A stretch of DNA of 5,938 nt, taken from contig CALAAN010000416.1 in the NCBI GenBank assembly GCA_937884915.1, forward strand, positions 1-5,938. The letters are read 5' to 3'. This document shows, piece by piece, positions 5,845-5,938 of this stretch. Numbering within the stretch: position 1 is the first letter of the stretch; every line of letters starts with the position of its first letter. The position numbers were made by a program, and so were the translations under genes. The DNA is from an uncultured Oscillibacter sp. Lineage in GTDB: Bacteria; Bacillota; Clostridia; Oscillospirales; Oscillospiraceae. The notes under the pieces are model-generated. The model saw only the letters and a program-made list of their open reading frames with translations, had not been told where the DNA came from and made no database searches.

Positions 5845-5878
5845 AAAAAAACAGGACATCCAAATCGGACATCCTGTT
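5845..5878 (-). terminator. Terminator of the tRNA-Gly gene
   Basis: On the minus strand a 12-bp stem (5867-5878 with 5850-5861, loop GATTT, two G-U wobbles) is followed by a T-run covering 5845-5851. It starts 6 bases after the CCA end of tRNA-Gly. The wobbles pair only in the minus-strand RNA, in line with a leftward terminator. Confidence 0.8.
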
Positions 5879-5883
5879 CAATA

Positions 5884-5938
5884 TGGAGCGGGCGACGAGG
5901 CTCGAACTCGCTACCTCCACCTTGGCAAGGTGGCGCTC
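5884..5938 (-). tRNA. tRNA-Gly (anticodon GCC), 5' part beyond the window
   Basis: Reading the minus strand, the visible part runs from the D-stem 3' strand (GAGC) through a 5-bp anticodon stem CCACC/GGTGG with loop TTGCCAA (anticodon GCC at 5924-5926), a five-base variable loop, T-arm GCGAG TTCGAGC CTCGT, acceptor 3' strand CGCCCGC, discriminator T and encoded CCA (5886-5884). GCC reads glycine codons GGC and GGU. The acceptor 5' strand and most of the D-arm lie outside the window, so completeness cannot be judged. Confidence 0.93.

Noticed and set aside
5520..5883. CRISPR array
   Set aside because: The repeated sequences are palindromic terminators and a tRNA piece. They have no regular repeat-spacer pattern and no cas genes nearby.

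Overview
The window is a stretch of bacterial chromosome. All four protein genes, and the tRNA at the right edge, lie on the minus strand. Strong GGAGG-type ribosome binding sites, a tRNA with an encoded CCA end, near-consensus sigma-A-like promoters with extended -10 boxes, and mostly GC-rich coding sequence suggest a GC-rich anaerobic Firmicute of the Clostridia, such as a gut Oscillospiraceae. That placement is inference; no lineage marker gene is present.

Layout, read right to left (the direction of transcription). (1) 5884-5938: the 3' two-thirds of a tRNA-Gly(GCC), cut by the window edge and followed by its terminator. (2) 5521-5883: no protein gene, but dense structure. It holds an exact 29-nt second copy of the tRNA-Gly 3' end, a palindromic structured element between the two copies, and three strong hairpins. 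(3) 3912-5435: a lipoprotein of the S41 (tail-specific/tricorn-like) peptidase superfamily. It has its own promoter, a GTG start, and no lysine at the usual dyad position. (4) 3601-3911: a gene-free spacer with a 20-bp perfect inverted repeat and GC-rich hairpins, ending at the promoter of the next gene. (5) 2101-3600: a complete M32 (Taq-type) metallocarboxypeptidase, closed by a clear intrinsic terminator. (6) 648-1931 and 40-651: an operon of a CyuA-type L-cysteine desulfidase (serine dehydratase alpha-like fold) and pyrrolidone-carboxylate peptidase (pcp), translationally coupled by an ATGA overlap. A hairpin at 1-25 probably ends this operon.

The shared theme is peptide and amino-acid breakdown. 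A surface-anchored S41 protein could act outside the membrane. The M32 carboxypeptidase trims peptides from the C-terminus in the cytoplasm, Pcp removes N-terminal pyroglutamate, and the CyuA-like enzyme deaminates/desulfurates free cysteine or a related amino acid. The genes appear to form three transcription units, so joint function is plausible but not demonstrated.

No new defence system or mobile element with its own genes is visible. The least ordinary part is the tRNA-Gly 3'-end duplication and the structured DNA around it at 5521-5938.
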